DNA of 64,000 bases from Bacteroidaceae bacterium (GCA_017645655.1 JAGCNZ010000022.1:1-64000); one strand, 5' to 3'. Positions 42,682 to 53,679 are shown, counted from the first letter of the stretch. Notes: generated by a model not told the origin, from the letters alone. Numbers and translations: made by a program.

Positions 42682-45120
42682 ATGAAAGCAAAATATTTGA
42701 GTCTGCTCCTTGCAGCAGCACTTTTGGGACACGCTCCCGCCATAGCAAAAGAGAAGAAAGAGAAACCAAAGACTGAGCAAAAGGCTAATGCTCAGCAGAA
42801 AGACAAGAAGAAACTCTTCGGCAAGAAAAAGAAAACTCAGGCAGAAGCTCCGAAAGACACTGCAAAGGTGGAGAAGCCAAGCATCGACCGCAATGGACTT
42901 TTCCATGTTACAAAGATGAAGAACGATTGGTTCTTCGAGATTCCAGATAGCCTGATAGGTAGGGAGTTCTTGACGACTGTTCGCTACACCTCAACGCCTG
43001 CTGGCATCGGCAAGTTCGGCGGTGAACAAGTCAACCAGCAAACTGTCTATTTTCAAGTGGCTCCCGACGACCAACTCCTGCTTCGTTCGCGCCTATTCAT
43101 CAATGTTGCAGATACCGCTGAGAACATCAACCGCGCCATAACAATCAGCAACGAGAACCCAATTATCGGAGCTTTCAAGGTGGAGAGCCACAAGAACAAG
43201 GTCTATAAGATTAAGGTTAATCCTTTCTTCAATCAGGACAATCCTGCGCTTGGTATGCCGAAATCCGTCAAGGACGGCTTCTCGCTGCAAGGTCAAGTCA
43301 ACGAGATGAGCTACATCGAGGACATCAAGTCGTTCCCCTTGAATACAGAAGTCCGATTAGTAAAGACTTTCAATGGTGGTGGCACAAACAGGATGTCAGC
43401 GACAAGTCGTACGGGCAAAGCCACATTTGGCTTGAACATCAGCTTCGTTCTTCTGCCTGAAAAGCCAATGATGAAGCGTTATTACGACCCGCGTGTCGGT
43501 TACTTTACTGACGGCTACACAAGCTACTCCGACGATCAGCAACGTGTTGAGGGCAAGACTTTCGTGACGCGTTGGCGCTTGGAACCCAAGCCCGAAGATG
43601 TTGAGAAGATGCGTCGTGGCGAACTCGTTGAACCTGTCAAGCCGATTGTCTATTACATCGACCCTGCCACGCCAAAGCAATGGAGGAAGTATCTCATCAT
43701 GGGTGTGAACGATTGGCAGGCAGCTTTCGAGAAGGCAGGCTTCAAGAACGCAATCCGTGCCGAGGAGTGGCCTGAGAATGACTCAACCATGAGCATGGAA
43801 GACGCTCGCTACAGTTGCATCCGTTACCTTGCAAGTCCCATCGAGAACGCTTACGGACCTAACGTTCACGACCCTCGAAGCGGCGAGATTCTCGAGAGTC
43901 ATATCTGCTGGTACCACAACGTGATGAGCCTCGTCCACAACTGGTACATGGTACAATGCAGCAGTATCGACGAAGCGGCACAGAAGATGAACTACGACGA
44001 AGAACTGATGGGTCAGCTCATCCGCTTTGTGTCGAGCCACGAGGTAGGTCACACGCTTGGTCTTCGCCACAATTTCGGAAGCTCAAGCACCGTTCCTGTC
44101 GATTCTCTTCGCGACAAGGCTTGGGTCGAAGCACATGGCCACACGCCTTCTATCATGGATTATGCTCGCTTCAATTACGTGGCTCAACCCGAAGACGGCA
44201 TCTCGCATATCGGCATCTTCCCTCGCATCAACGACTACGACAAGTGGGCTATCCAGTGGGGCTACACGCCTATGCTCGATGCGAAAGACGAGGATGAAGA
44301 CCACAAGATGCTGGAACCCATGACTCTCAAAGCACAAGAAAACAAGCGACTTTGGTGGGGCGACGGCGAAAGCGAGCATAGAGACCCTCGACGCCAGACA
44401 GAAGACCTGGGCGACGACCCCATCAAGGCAAGCTACTACGGCATCCTGAACTTGAAGCGCGAGGTGAAAGCTTTGCCCGAATGGACTTTGGACAACGACA
44501 AAGACCTTTATTGGAACGATATTTCTGTAATGTACGGGCACATACGCACGCAATTCCTTCGTTATATGGGGCACGTCACGCGCAACATCGGCGGCTATCA
44601 GATAAACTTCAAGCCTAAAGGTTCGAGCGAAGATGTTTATGTGCCCCAGCCTCTCGACAAGCAGAAAGCAGCCTTGAACTTCGTGAACGAACAAGTCCTG
44701 AACGAACCTGTCTGGCTTCGCGACTTGAGTTATGCCCATCGTCTCTGGGCTAATCCGCAAGCCATCACAAATAGCGTTGGCGAGACTGTCGTGACAAACC
44801 TGATGAATCGCTTGGAGAGCCTGAACGACCTCTACAAGCCTCAAGCTTATCTTGCCGACCTGACGAAGATGATTTTCACAGAACTCGACACGAACAAGAA
44901 GGTTTCTCCCTACAGAATTGCCCTTCAGAACAATATGTATCTGCATTTGAGCCGAGCTTACGGAAACGGCAATCAGGCAGTTCGACCTGCAGTTCTCTAC
45001 ACGCTTCAACAGCTTGAACGGAAGACAAAGGCAGCCGCTCAAAACGCTCCAGATGCGGAAAGCAGAGCACATTGGGCAAGCCTATACGACCAGATAGGAC
45101 GTTTGCTCAGCTGGAAGTAA
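42682..45120 (+). CDS. secreted zinc metalloprotease, DUF5117/DUF5118 family
   Basis: This 812-residue protein has a signal peptide (1-22), a lysine/glutamate-rich low-complexity linker (23-65) and a large catalytic part. The zinc motif is S-H-E-V-G-H-T-L-G-L-R-H-N (His453, His457, His463), an extended metzincin-type HExxHxxGxxH. Long uncharacterised Bacteroidetes proteases share this layout; the substrate is unknown. It follows the GH92 gene closely, so glycan trimming and proteolysis of glycoproteins may be combined. Confidence 0.9.
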   Translation: MKAKYLSLLLAAALLGHAPAIAKEKKEKPKTEQKANAQQKDKKKLFGKKKKTQAEAPKDTAKVEKPSIDRNGLFHVTKMKNDWFFEIPDSLIGREFLTTVRYTSTPAGIGKFGGEQVNQQTVYFQVAPDDQLLLRSRLFINVADTAENINRAITISNENPIIGAFKVESHKNKVYKIKVNPFFNQDNPALGMPKSVKDGFSLQGQVNEMSYIEDIKSFPLNTEVRLVKTFNGGGTNRMSATSRTGKATFGLNISFVLLPEKPMMKRYYDPRVGYFTDGYTSYSDDQQRVEGKTFVTRWRLEPKPEDVEKMRRGELVEPVKPIVYYIDPATPKQWRKYLIMGVNDWQAAFEKAGFKNAIRAEEWPENDSTMSMEDARYSCIRYLASPIENAYGPNVHDPRSGEILESHICWYHNVMSLVHNWYMVQCSSIDEAAQKMNYDEELMGQLIRFVSSHEVGHTLGLRHNFGSSSTVPVDSLRDKAWVEAHGHTPSIMDYARFNYVAQPEDGISHIGIFPRINDYDKWAIQWGYTPMLDAKDEDEDHKMLEPMTLKAQENKRLWWGDGESEHRDPRRQTEDLGDDPIKASYYGILNLKREVKALPEWTLDNDKDLYWNDISVMYGHIRTQFLRYMGHVTRNIGGYQINFKPKGSSEDVYVPQPLDKQKAALNFVNEQVLNEPVWLRDLSYAHRLWANPQAITNSVGETVVTNLMNRLESLNDLYKPQAYLADLTKMIFTELDTNKKVSPYRIALQNNMYLHLSRAYGNGNQAVRPAVLYTLQQLERKTKAAAQNAPDAESRAHWASLYDQIGRLLSWK

Positions 45121-45127
45121 AAGAATT

Positions 45128-45159
45128 AAGGCAGGCCTCAAACGAGACATGCCTTTTTT
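45128..45159 (+). terminator. terminator after the metalloprotease gene
   Basis: AAGGCA (45128-45133) pairs with TGCCTT (45150-45155), with an inner CTC/GAG helix and a T-run. Confidence 0.75.
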
Positions 45160-45163
45160 CTTT

Positions 45164-45236
45164 GCGTCAAGTTGGCGAACTACACGTGTCAAGTTGGCGA
45201 ACTACACGTGTCAAGTTGGCGATTTAGCCACGTTAT
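45164..45236 (+). repeat. 22-nt CACGTGTCAAGTTGG array (copy H)
   Basis: The unit cacgtgtcaagttggcgaac is repeated with steps of 22 nt (caagttgg at 45168, 45190 and 45212). A more degenerate last unit (ccacgttatg) follows. It lies between convergent genes. Confidence 0.8.
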
Positions 45237-45250
45237 GTTTTTACTCTTCT

Positions 45251-46135
45251 TCAGAACTCGAGGTCAGCCCAATGCGGGTTGTGGTCGGAGAGCATGTGCT
45301 GAAGGTCCGGTATCTCGATGTGACTGCGGTTGACTTTGATGTTTGGGGTGACGAAGATGAAGTCAATCTTCTCGCGCTTGAGCGGCGGGAGTTGGCAGAA
45401 CTGGTGCCAGGTGTAGGTCGTGCCCGTGTGGTTGGGCGTCATGTGGTAAACATCAAGTAATTTACAATTTAGCAATTTACCATTTACCATTTCGCCTCCC
45501 AGCATCGTGGAATAAGCCTCGTCGTCTTCCGTCACGTTGAAGTCCCCAGTGACGACGGCTGGCTGGTTGCCGACTATCTCGCGTATCTTCTTCATGATGA
45601 GCTTGGCGCTCTCCCGTCGAGCCGTGACGCCTACGTGGTCGAAATGCGTGTTGACTGCCATGAAGACCTTGCCCGAAGCCTTGTCGCAAAGCTTGGCATA
45701 GCTGGCGATGCGCTCCAGGGCTGCGTCCCATCCCTTCGAGCCAGGCACGTCGGGCGTCTCGCTCAACCAGAAGTTGCCTTTCTCCAAGACCTCGAACTTG
45801 TCCTTGAGGAAGAAGATGGGCGAGTATTCACCTTTCGTCTTCCCGTCGGTTCGCCCTACCCCAACGTAATCAAATTCGGGCAGCCGCTCGAGCAAGTCCT
45901 CGAGCTGACCATGCAGAACCTCCTGCATGCCCACGACATCTATATGCTTTTCCTTGATGTAATTCGCCACTCTGTCCTTGCGAACACTCCATCCAAAGCC
46001 CGCTTGCTCGTCGCCATCGTTAGCGAGCCGGATGTTGAACGTTCCCCAACGAATCTTTGCCGTCTCTTGCTTTTGGGCAGGAAAACAGATTAAAGGAACG
46101 AGCATCATAAGAGCTAAAAGCTGTATTCTAACCAT
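45251..46135 (-). CDS. secreted endonuclease/exonuclease/phosphatase-fold protein
   Basis: This 294-residue protein has a signal peptide (1-20). Fold motifs are G-T-F-N-I-R (31-36), G-M-Q-E-V (about 69-73, metal Glu), N-T-H-F-D-H, V-T-G-D-F-N-V, and the final S-D-H-N-P-H. Secreted Bacteroidetes members act on DNA, phosphodiesters or inositol phosphates; which applies here is not visible. Residues around M-V-N-G-K-L-L-N-C-K-L-L are encoded by the gtaaattgctaaattg simple repeat that is common between genes in this window. Confidence 0.88.
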   Translation of the reverse strand: MVRIQLLALMMLVPLICFPAQKQETAKIRWGTFNIRLANDGDEQAGFGWSVRKDRVANYIKEKHIDVVGMQEVLHGQLEDLLERLPEFDYVGVGRTDGKTKGEYSPIFFLKDKFEVLEKGNFWLSETPDVPGSKGWDAALERIASYAKLCDKASGKVFMAVNTHFDHVGVTARRESAKLIMKKIREIVGNQPAVVTGDFNVTEDDEAYSTMLGGEMVNGKLLNCKLLDVYHMTPNHTGTTYTWHQFCQLPPLKREKIDFIFVTPNIKVNRSHIEIPDLQHMLSDHNPHWADLEF

Positions 46136-46156
46136 AATTTATCTTGTGTATTTTCT

Positions 46157-46165
46157 GCAAAGTTA
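46157..46165 (-). promoter_or_regulatory. promoter -7 box of the nuclease-fold gene
   Basis: Minus strand TAACTTTGC, 22 bases before the start codon. Confidence 0.65.
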
Positions 46166-46209
46166 TAAAAAAGTTCGTACTTCATAGTTCATAGTTCACA
46201 GTTTTTTTG

Positions 46210-46218
46210 TACTTTTGC
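46210..46218 (+). promoter_or_regulatory. promoter -7 box of ssb
   Basis: TACTTTTGC, 22 bases before the ssb start, preceded by short agttcat direct repeats. Confidence 0.65.
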
Positions 46219-46239
46219 AAACAAAAAGAAAGAAAGATT

Positions 46240-46584
46240 ATGAATAAAGTAATGTTAATAGGCAATGTCGGCAAGGAACCCGAGGTGAAGTACGTCGACG
46301 CTGGCGTTTGCGTGGCAAGCGTAAGACTTGCGACAACAGAACGCGCTTACACTTTGCAAAACGGCACAGAAGTGCCGGAACGTACCGAATGGCACAACGT
46401 CATTCTTTGGCGCAAGCTTGCCGAAGTCGTCGAGAAGTACGTCCACAAAGGCGACAAACTCTATATAGAAGGACAGATTCGCACACGCACCTACGACGAC
46501 CAGAACGGCATCCGTCGCACCGTGACAGAGATATGGGCAGAATCGATGGAGATGCTGACGCCAAAAGCCCAAAATAATTCTTAA
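46240..46584 (+). CDS. ssb: single-stranded DNA-binding protein lacking the C-terminal tail
   Basis: The OB fold is complete: N-K-V-M-L-I-G-N-V-G (2-11), E-R-T-E-W-H-N-V, K-G-D-K-L-Y-I-E-G and M-E-M-L-T-P-K. The protein stops at 114 residues with A-Q-N-N-S. Main bacterial SSBs continue with a flexible linker and an acidic tip (D-D-x-P-F type) that recruits partners. Here the stop codon lies at the edge of the 180-bp repeat element, so the tail appears to have been lost to it. It could still bind DNA. It lies directly upstream of gldE, the usual neighbour in Bacteroidetes. Confidence 0.9.
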   Translation: MNKVMLIGNVGKEPEVKYVDAGVCVASVRLATTERAYTLQNGTEVPERTEWHNVILWRKLAEVVEKYVHKGDKLYIEGQIRTRTYDDQNGIRRTVTEIWAESMEMLTPKAQNNS

Positions 46585-46764
46585 TTCATAATTCATAATT
46601 AATAATTAGGGCTGCCGCGATGTAAATAGCTAAATTACTAAATCGTAAATAAATCGGACTCCGCGCATAAAAGCGCGCCTTTGCGCTAAAGCATCAAAGA
46701 AATTGTAAATAGTCAAATCGTAAATTAAATAGAATTGTCAAATCGTAAATTAATTATGAATTAA
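46582..46764 (+). repeat. 180-bp composite element, copy 1
   Basis: This is a near-perfect inverted copy of 49431-49613, with only a few differences. Structure: ttcataattcat repeats, gggctgccgcgatg, taaat-type repeats, a GC core (cggactccgcgcataaaagc, with CGCGC/GCGCG pairing), then repeated (t)gtcaaatcgtaaatta. It begins at the ssb stop and ends 6 bases before the gldE start. Confidence 0.85.
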
Positions 46765-46770
46765 AAATAA

Positions 46771-48093
<1,323 letters not shown>

Positions 48094-48098
48094 TTATA

Positions 48099-48126
48099 AC
48101 GTGGGACGATTGATTTCGTAACGTGG
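48099..48126 (+). repeat. two ACGTG units 22 nt apart (copy I)
   Basis: ACGTGGGA at 48099 and 48121, right after the gldE stop codon and before the bidirectional terminator. Confidence 0.55.
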
Positions 48127-48133
48127 GATATAA

Positions 48134-48168
48134 AAGAAGGAAACCATTTGAGGCTTCCTTCTTTTTCT
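48134..48168. terminator. bidirectional terminator
   Basis: AAGAAGGAA (48134-48142) pairs with TTCCTTCTT (48155-48163), with a T-run on the right and an A-run on the left, between convergent gldE and the TPR gene. Confidence 0.85.
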
Positions 48169-48172
48169 TGTC

Positions 48173-49429
48173 TTACTGCTTTTGATTGAGCAGCTTGTCA
48201 ATCTCGTTGAACTCGTCGCCCATATTGAGGTTGAGGTATATGCGATAGAGCGGCGATGCCCAGCGGTCTTGCCTGTCGGGCTGCAGCTTGCGGACGGTTT
48301 CCATGCAGGGCAGTGCCTGGCGATAGTAGGCCTGTATCCTCGTCTTGTCGCTGAGGTAATCGGGGTTGCCGGCGTCTTTCGGACTTGTTTCCTGCGCTAT
48401 TACTGCCATGTTGAGGTAGGCTATCCCTTTGTTGTAATAGGCGTCTGCGAAGTCGGGCTGAATGGCGATGGCGGTGTCGGCGCTTGCGATGCTGGCTTCG
48501 TACTCTTCTTCCGAGAGGTAGCTTTTCGACTTGGCGTAGTAGTGTATGGCTTTGCCGCCTGTTTGGGCGATGAGCCTGTCTGCCAGCTGCCGCTCCACGT
48601 CGAAGCGGCGGTGCCTGTAGCACCAGTCGGACAGCTGCACGAAGAACCAGTCGTGGTCGGGGTACCTGATGACGCCATCTTTGAGCGATGCTGTCCAGGC
48701 GCTGTCGTTCCGCAGTTTTCCGTAGGAGCGCACTTTGTATTCGTGCAGGATGGGGGCTGTATTGGCGTCGGCAAAGGGTATGGCGGCATCTGCGTGTTTG
48801 ACCGTCCCTTCGTAGTTCCCGGCTTGAAAGGCGGCGAGTGTGGCCCAGAGTTGCGTTTGGGGGTAGAGGCTGTCTTTCTGGTTGGGGTCTTTATGGGTGC
48901 AGTAGAGGTCGAGGAATGGATAGGCTGATGCGTAATCCTTTTTTGCGAGGAAGAATTTGCCGCCGTTGAGGATGTTGCGCCGGTGCTTCAGGCGCAGGGC
49001 TCGCGAGCGATTCTGGTAGCGCGGATGCATGTTGCCCTTTGCGTCGGGAAGGACATCCACGCTATCGCAGAGATGCAGCTGGCCGTACATGTCGCGAAGC
49101 TTGTTGAAGAACTTCGCCGAGTCGAAGGCTTGTTTGAGGAAGGCTTTCTTGTTCTCTTCTCCATTCAAGGACTGCTCGAGCAGTGCAGCTTTGTAGTATA
49201 TCTTCGCCTTTTGCCTGTTCCCCAGTTCTGGGCGCGTTACGGCACTCAGCAAAGCATCCCTTGCTGCATCCTGACCGCTTTGGTTCTTGAGCGCGTTTCT
49301 TGCGTTCTTGTAGAGCGTGGCGAGTCTTTCCTGCTTCGGTTGCTTCGGCTTTTCTTCCTTTGCTTTCTTGGCGGGACTGAGCGTCAGAAAAGCAGGAATC
49401 AAGAATGTAAGGAGCAATACAAGCCTCAT
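48173..49429 (-). CDS. secreted/periplasmic TPR-like protein
   Basis: This 418-residue protein has a signal-like hydrophobic N-terminus (1-20), a lysine-rich segment, then helical TPR-like repeats. The clearest is near 300-345 (Y-A-K-S-K-S-Y-L-S-E-E-E-Y, then A-D-A-Y-Y-N-K-G-I-A-Y-L-N). No catalytic motif is seen. It probably serves as a scaffold in the envelope. Its start is directly preceded by copy 2 of the 180-bp element, in the same relative orientation as copy 1 at gldE. Confidence 0.75.
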   Translation of the reverse strand: MRLVLLLTFLIPAFLTLSPAKKAKEEKPKQPKQERLATLYKNARNALKNQSGQDAARDALLSAVTRPELGNRQKAKIYYKAALLEQSLNGEENKKAFLKQAFDSAKFFNKLRDMYGQLHLCDSVDVLPDAKGNMHPRYQNRSRALRLKHRRNILNGGKFFLAKKDYASAYPFLDLYCTHKDPNQKDSLYPQTQLWATLAAFQAGNYEGTVKHADAAIPFADANTAPILHEYKVRSYGKLRNDSAWTASLKDGVIRYPDHDWFFVQLSDWCYRHRRFDVERQLADRLIAQTGGKAIHYYAKSKSYLSEEEYEASIASADTAIAIQPDFADAYYNKGIAYLNMAVIAQETSPKDAGNPDYLSDKTRIQAYYRQALPCMETVRKLQPDRQDRWASPLYRIYLNLNMGDEFNEIDKLLNQKQ

Positions 49430-49430
49430 G

Positions 49431-49613
49431 TTAATTCATAATTAATTTACGATTTGACAATTCTATTTAATTTACGATTTGACAATTTACAATTTCTTTG
49501 ATGCTTTAGCACAAAGGCGCGCTTTTATGCGCGGAGTCCGATTTATTTACAATTTAGTAATTTAGCTATTTACATCGCGGCAGCCCTAATTGTGAATTAT
49601 GAATTATGAATTA
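49431..49613 (-). repeat. 180-bp composite element, copy 2 (inverted)
   Basis: The reverse complement matches 46582-46764 almost base for base, including the gggctgccgcgatg block and the GC core. It ends one base before the start codon of the TPR gene. The two copies flank a 2.7-kb segment as inverted repeats. Confidence 0.85.
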
Positions 49614-49627
49614 ATTAACTCAACTTT

Positions 49628-49796
49628 CGGGAGTTAAAGAAGTTAATGAAGTTAAAGAAGTTAAAGGACGATACCTTTTGTACGTGATGCGCCATTTGGG
49701 AGTATATTTGACGCAAAAGCTATTGTCCTTTAACTTCCCAAAGCGAGCAAGGCGAGCTAACTTCTTTAACTTCTTTAACTTCCAAAAACTGCAACA
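49628..49796. repeat. long imperfect palindrome of gaagttaaa repeats
   Basis: The left arm (about 49630-49672) is tandem gaagttaaagaagttaa ending in aaaggac. The right arm (about 49724-49796) starts gtcctttaacttc and continues with aacttctttaacttc, interrupted by a GC block, aaagcgagcaaggcgagc. Together with copy 2 of the 180-bp element it fills the 375-base gap between the TPR genes. No gene is seen. Confidence 0.7.
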
Positions 49797-49804
49797 TCCG
49801 AAAC

Positions 49805-51118
49805 TTACATCAATTTATCCATTTCGGCTGCCTTTGCTGCCTGTCCTGTTACGGAATAGCATTGGCGAAGCTCGAATGCCCATTTCATCGGTTCGTCGGG
49901 AGCGCACTCGCGTGCCTTCTCGAAGTAGGGTATTGCCTCGCCGAAGAGGGCTTTTGTGCGCTCGAGGGCTTTCTTTGCTTCCGCTTGGTTCTTGATGGTG
50001 CTGACCGTAGCATTCAGGGCAAGCGCCTGACGATATTTGCAAAGGCCGCATTGATACCAGGCGTCGTAGTAGTCGTCCTTGATTTCTGCACACTTCTTGT
50101 AGGCCTCGAATGCCTCGTCGTACTTCTCGCTCTCGAAATACTTGTAAGCCTTGCCGTACTGTGCGATGAGGATGTTGGGGGCTTTCGCCAAAATCTCTTC
50201 CACATAAGGCAGCACGAGGTTGCTTTCGGGACCTGCTTCCTTGTCTTCCTTCAAGTAGTATGCGATGAGCATCTGGATGTAGGTCTCGTTTGCTGAAGGT
50301 TCCTCGACGGTCAGTTCGCGAATGCGGTTTGCCCAAGCAAGCGTGTCGCCACGTTCGCGGAACGACTCTATCATCACCTGCTTCGTGACTTCGGCATTAT
50401 CGGCAAACTGAACAGCCTGGTCGTAGAGGGCATCCATCTTGTCGTACATCTTGCCTTCATGAGCCGTATGGAAGGCGAAGTACGAAATCTGCTCATCAGG
50501 GATTTGGAACTTCACGATATCTGCCACTTCGGGATAGAGGTTCTTGTAGTTCATGGCAACGTCGAAGGCATCGATGGCCTTGTCGTACTTGTTGCATTCG
50601 CTGAAGAGCTGAGCGGCGTAGAGATAGAAGTTTGCGCTTAGTGCCAGATTGGCCTTCTTGCCTTTGAGGTAGTTCTCGTTGCCTGTCTCGCCCTTCGTCA
50701 CTTTGGTGTGCTGGATTTCGCCTTGCAGCGCGGACGTCAGGTTCTTGAGGTTCTGATAGAAAGCAACCGTATCAAAAGGCTGGCTGGTCTGCGATTGGCC
50801 CAGAATCACGTTATTGGGGAACTGAGCGAAGTCTGCGCTAATCTTGTAAGCCTCGCCGAGTTTGTTTTCGGCAACGCCGCCGCTCTTGATGGCTTTTGTG
50901 ATGAGAGCCTGACCCTTTTTGCATTCGCTCAGGATTTCGGCATCCGTTGCGGTCTTTGCGTTAATCTTTTCAGTAATGGCCTGGTCAATCTTCTGAGCCT
51001 CTGCCATCAACGCTTTCGCCTCTTTTTGAGCGAGCTTGAGGGATGTCTTATCTACTGCTTGTCCCATGATGGTACCGACGCTCAGCAACAGCGCCATCGA
51101 AAGCATAATCTTTTTCAT
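49805..51118 (-). CDS. secreted TPR protein downstream of gyrA
   Basis: This 437-residue protein has a signal peptide (1-20, T-I-M-G-Q), an N-terminal helical region, and TPR-like repeats. Examples: L-F-S-E-C-N-K-Y-D-K-A-I-D-A-F, and Y-F-E-S-E-K-Y-D-E-A-F-E-A-Y-K-K-C-A-E-I. No enzymatic motif. It starts 32 bases after gyrA on the same strand and is probably cotranscribed. Its function is unknown, perhaps envelope complex assembly. Confidence 0.8.
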   Translation of the reverse strand: MKKIMLSMALLLSVGTIMGQAVDKTSLKLAQKEAKALMAEAQKIDQAITEKINAKTATDAEILSECKKGQALITKAIKSGGVAENKLGEAYKISADFAQFPNNVILGQSQTSQPFDTVAFYQNLKNLTSALQGEIQHTKVTKGETGNENYLKGKKANLALSANFYLYAAQLFSECNKYDKAIDAFDVAMNYKNLYPEVADIVKFQIPDEQISYFAFHTAHEGKMYDKMDALYDQAVQFADNAEVTKQVMIESFRERGDTLAWANRIRELTVEEPSANETYIQMLIAYYLKEDKEAGPESNLVLPYVEEILAKAPNILIAQYGKAYKYFESEKYDEAFEAYKKCAEIKDDYYDAWYQCGLCKYRQALALNATVSTIKNQAEAKKALERTKALFGEAIPYFEKARECAPDEPMKWAFELRQCYSVTGQAAKAAEMDKLM

Positions 51119-51150
51119 ACCTTTATAATTTTTAATGGTTAAACTTTCTA

Positions 51151-53679
51151 CTATTCTTTCGTCTCATTCTCTTCGGTTTGAGCCTCTTCGCCTTCAGGAA
51201 CTTCTGCTTCGTCTTCGGCACGAGGCACGACGCTCAGGTGCGAGATGACGTCGTTGCGCTTCTTGAGTTCGATGACTTTCGTGCCTTGCGTGACGCGGCT
51301 CTTGGTCTCCTTGATGTCGTCGGCATGGAGGCGGATTGTCGTGCCGCTCTTGTTGATAATCATCAGGTCGTCTTCGTCCTTGATGACGGTAATGGCAACG
51401 AGATAGCCAGTCTTCTCCGTGATGTCGAGCGTCTTAACGCCTTTAGCGTGACGGCTTGTCTTGCGATAGACGTCTTCGTTGTCGATGACGACTTTCGTGC
51501 GTTTGCCGTAGCCGTTTTCGCTGAGCACCATGATGCTTTCCGTCTCGACGTCGTTGATGACGCACATGCCGACAACTTCGTCTCTTGGGTCATCGTCGAG
51601 GATGATGCTCTGCACACCTGTTGCCGTACGTCCCATCGCACGAACCTGTGTCTCGTCGAAGCGAACTGCGCGACCCTTGGCGTTGGCGATGATGATTTCG
51701 TCCTTGCCGTTCGTCAGTTCTACGCCGATTACCTGGTCGTCTTCGCGTATGTTGATGGCGTTCACGCCGTTCGAGCGGACGCGGCTGTAATCGGTCAGGC
51801 AGGTCTTCTTGATGATGCCCTTCTTTGTGCAGAACACGACGTAGTGGCTTTGGCAGAAGTCGGGGTCGCCAAGCTTGCGGATGCAGAGGCAAGCGCGTAC
51901 GGCATCGCCTGGCTCGATGTTGAGCATGTTCTGTATTGCCCTACCCTTGCCTTGTTTGTTGCCGTCTGGAATGTCGTAAACCTTGAGCCAATAGCAACGT
52001 CCGCGGTCTGTGAAGAAGAGCATCGTGTTGTGCATGGTGGCGGGATAAATCTTCTCGATGAAGTCGTTGTCGCGAGTGGAGCTTGCCTTCACGCCGATGC
52101 CGCCACGACCTTGTGCCTTGAACTCGGCGAGGGGAACGCGCTTGATGTATCCCATGTGCGACATCGTGATGACTACCTCGTCGTCGGCATAGAAGTCTTC
52201 AGCGTTGAACTCTTCAGCGCTCGGCAGAATCTCCGTCCTGCGCTCGTCGCCGTATTGTTCCTTGATTTCGAGGAGGTCGTCCTTCATCACCTTGCGGCAA
52301 AGCTCGTCGTCGGTGAGGATTTGGTTGTAGTACTTTATCTTCTCCATCAGGTCGTCGAACTCGGCATGGAGTTTCTCCTGATTGAGTCCCGTCAGTTGAG
52401 CCAATCGCATCTCCACGATGGCTTTGCTCTGAATCTCGTCGAGCGAGAAGCGAGCCTCGAGCGCACGCTGGGCATCGGCTGGCGTCTTGCTCTTCTTGAT
52501 AATCTGTACCACCTCGTCGATGTTGTCGCTCGCGATAATGAGTCCCTTCAGGACGTGCGCCCTTTCCTCTGCTTTGCGCAGGTCGTACTTGGTGCGACGA
52601 ATGGTGACATCGTGGCGATGGGCTACGAAGTTGCTGATGAAGTCCCTGAGGGTAAGCAGTTGCGGGCGTCCCTTCACAAGCGCGATGCTGTTCACGCTGA
52701 AGCTCGTCTGCAGAGGCGTCATCTTGAAGAGTTTGTTCAGGACGACACGTGCGTTTGCGTCGCGTTTCAGGTCAACCACGATGCGCATGCCTTCCGAGTC
52801 GCTCTCGTCGTTCACGTTGCTGATGCCTTCAATCTTCTTGTCGCCAACGAGTTGGGCGATGTATTCGATGAGTTGCTGCTTGTTGACGCCGTAAGGTATC
52901 TCGCTGACGATAATCTTGTCGTGCGTATCGCCATTCTCAATCTCAGCCTTGGCACGGATGATGATGCGTCCACGACCAGTCTCGTAAGCGTCGCGGATGC
53001 CTTGCATGCCCATGATGAAAGCGCCTGTCGGGAAGTCAGGACCTTTCACGTATTGCATCAAGTCCTCCACTTCGAGGCTATTGTTGTCGATGAATGCCAC
53101 GCAAGCGTCAATCACCTCGCTCAGGTTGTGCGTGGGGATGTTCGTAGCCATACCGACGGCAATACCCGTGGCTCCGTTCACGAGGAGGTTAGGTATCTTC
53201 GTAGGCATGACGGTAGGCTCCTGGAGGGTATCGTCGAAGTTGTTGGTCATATCGACGGTCTCCTTCTCCAAGTCGTCCATCATCGCCTCGCCCATCAAGC
53301 TGAGTCGAGCCTCCGTGTATCGCATAGCGGCAGGAGAGTCGCCATCGACGCTTCCGAAGTTACCCTGACCATCGACGAGCGTGTAGCGCATCGCCCATTC
53401 TTGAGCCATACGCACGAGGGCCATATATACCGAGCTGTCGCCGTGAGGATGGTACTTACCGAGCACCTCGCCCACGATACGCGCACATTTCTTATAAGGA
53501 CTACTGTGGAAATTCCTGAGCTCACGCATGCCGTAGAGGATACGGCGGTGAACAGGCTTGAAACCGTCTCTCACATCAGGCAGGGCGCGAGCCACGATGA
53601 CCGACATTGAATAGTCGATGTAGCTCTTCTTCATCTCCTGCTGGATGTCAACTTTGATTATTCTTTCTTGATCTTCCAT
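51151..53679 (-). CDS. gyrA: DNA gyrase subunit A
   Basis: The 842-residue breakage-reunion subunit of gyrase. Catalytic Tyr121 is in M-R-Y-T-E-A-R. The quinolone region reads [10 protein letters not shown] (77-86), so the key serine (Ser82) is present and the position equal to E. coli Asp87 is Met. The GyrA-box equivalent is Q-G-R-G-G-I-G (about 530). The six-bladed C-terminal domain follows, then an acidic tail rich in Glu. Confidence 0.97.
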   Translation of the reverse strand: MEDQERIIKVDIQQEMKKSYIDYSMSVIVARALPDVRDGFKPVHRRILYGMRELRNFHSSPYKKCARIVGEVLGKYHPHGDSSVYMALVRMAQEWAMRYTLVDGQGNFGSVDGDSPAAMRYTEARLSLMGEAMMDDLEKETVDMTNNFDDTLQEPTVMPTKIPNLLVNGATGIAVGMATNIPTHNLSEVIDACVAFIDNNSLEVEDLMQYVKGPDFPTGAFIMGMQGIRDAYETGRGRIIIRAKAEIENGDTHDKIIVSEIPYGVNKQQLIEYIAQLVGDKKIEGISNVNDESDSEGMRIVVDLKRDANARVVLNKLFKMTPLQTSFSVNSIALVKGRPQLLTLRDFISNFVAHRHDVTIRRTKYDLRKAEERAHVLKGLIIASDNIDEVVQIIKKSKTPADAQRALEARFSLDEIQSKAIVEMRLAQLTGLNQEKLHAEFDDLMEKIKYYNQILTDDELCRKVMKDDLLEIKEQYGDERRTEILPSAEEFNAEDFYADDEVVITMSHMGYIKRVPLAEFKAQGRGGIGVKASSTRDNDFIEKIYPATMHNTMLFFTDRGRCYWLKVYDIPDGNKQGKGRAIQNMLNIEPGDAVRACLCIRKLGDPDFCQSHYVVFCTKKGIIKKTCLTDYSRVRSNGVNAINIREDDQVIGVELTNGKDEIIIANAKGRAVRFDETQVRAMGRTATGVQSIILDDDPRDEVVGMCVINDVETESIMVLSENGYGKRTKVVIDNEDVYRKTSRHAKGVKTLDITEKTGYLVAITVIKDEDDLMIINKSGTTIRLHADDIKETKSRVTQGTKVIELKKRNDVISHLSVVPRAEDEAEVPEGEEAQTEENETKE

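Noticed and set aside
51178..53610. 810-residue plus-strand open frame opposite gyrA
   Set aside because: Antisense shadow of a highly conserved gene with strong codon bias; no start region or domain of its own.
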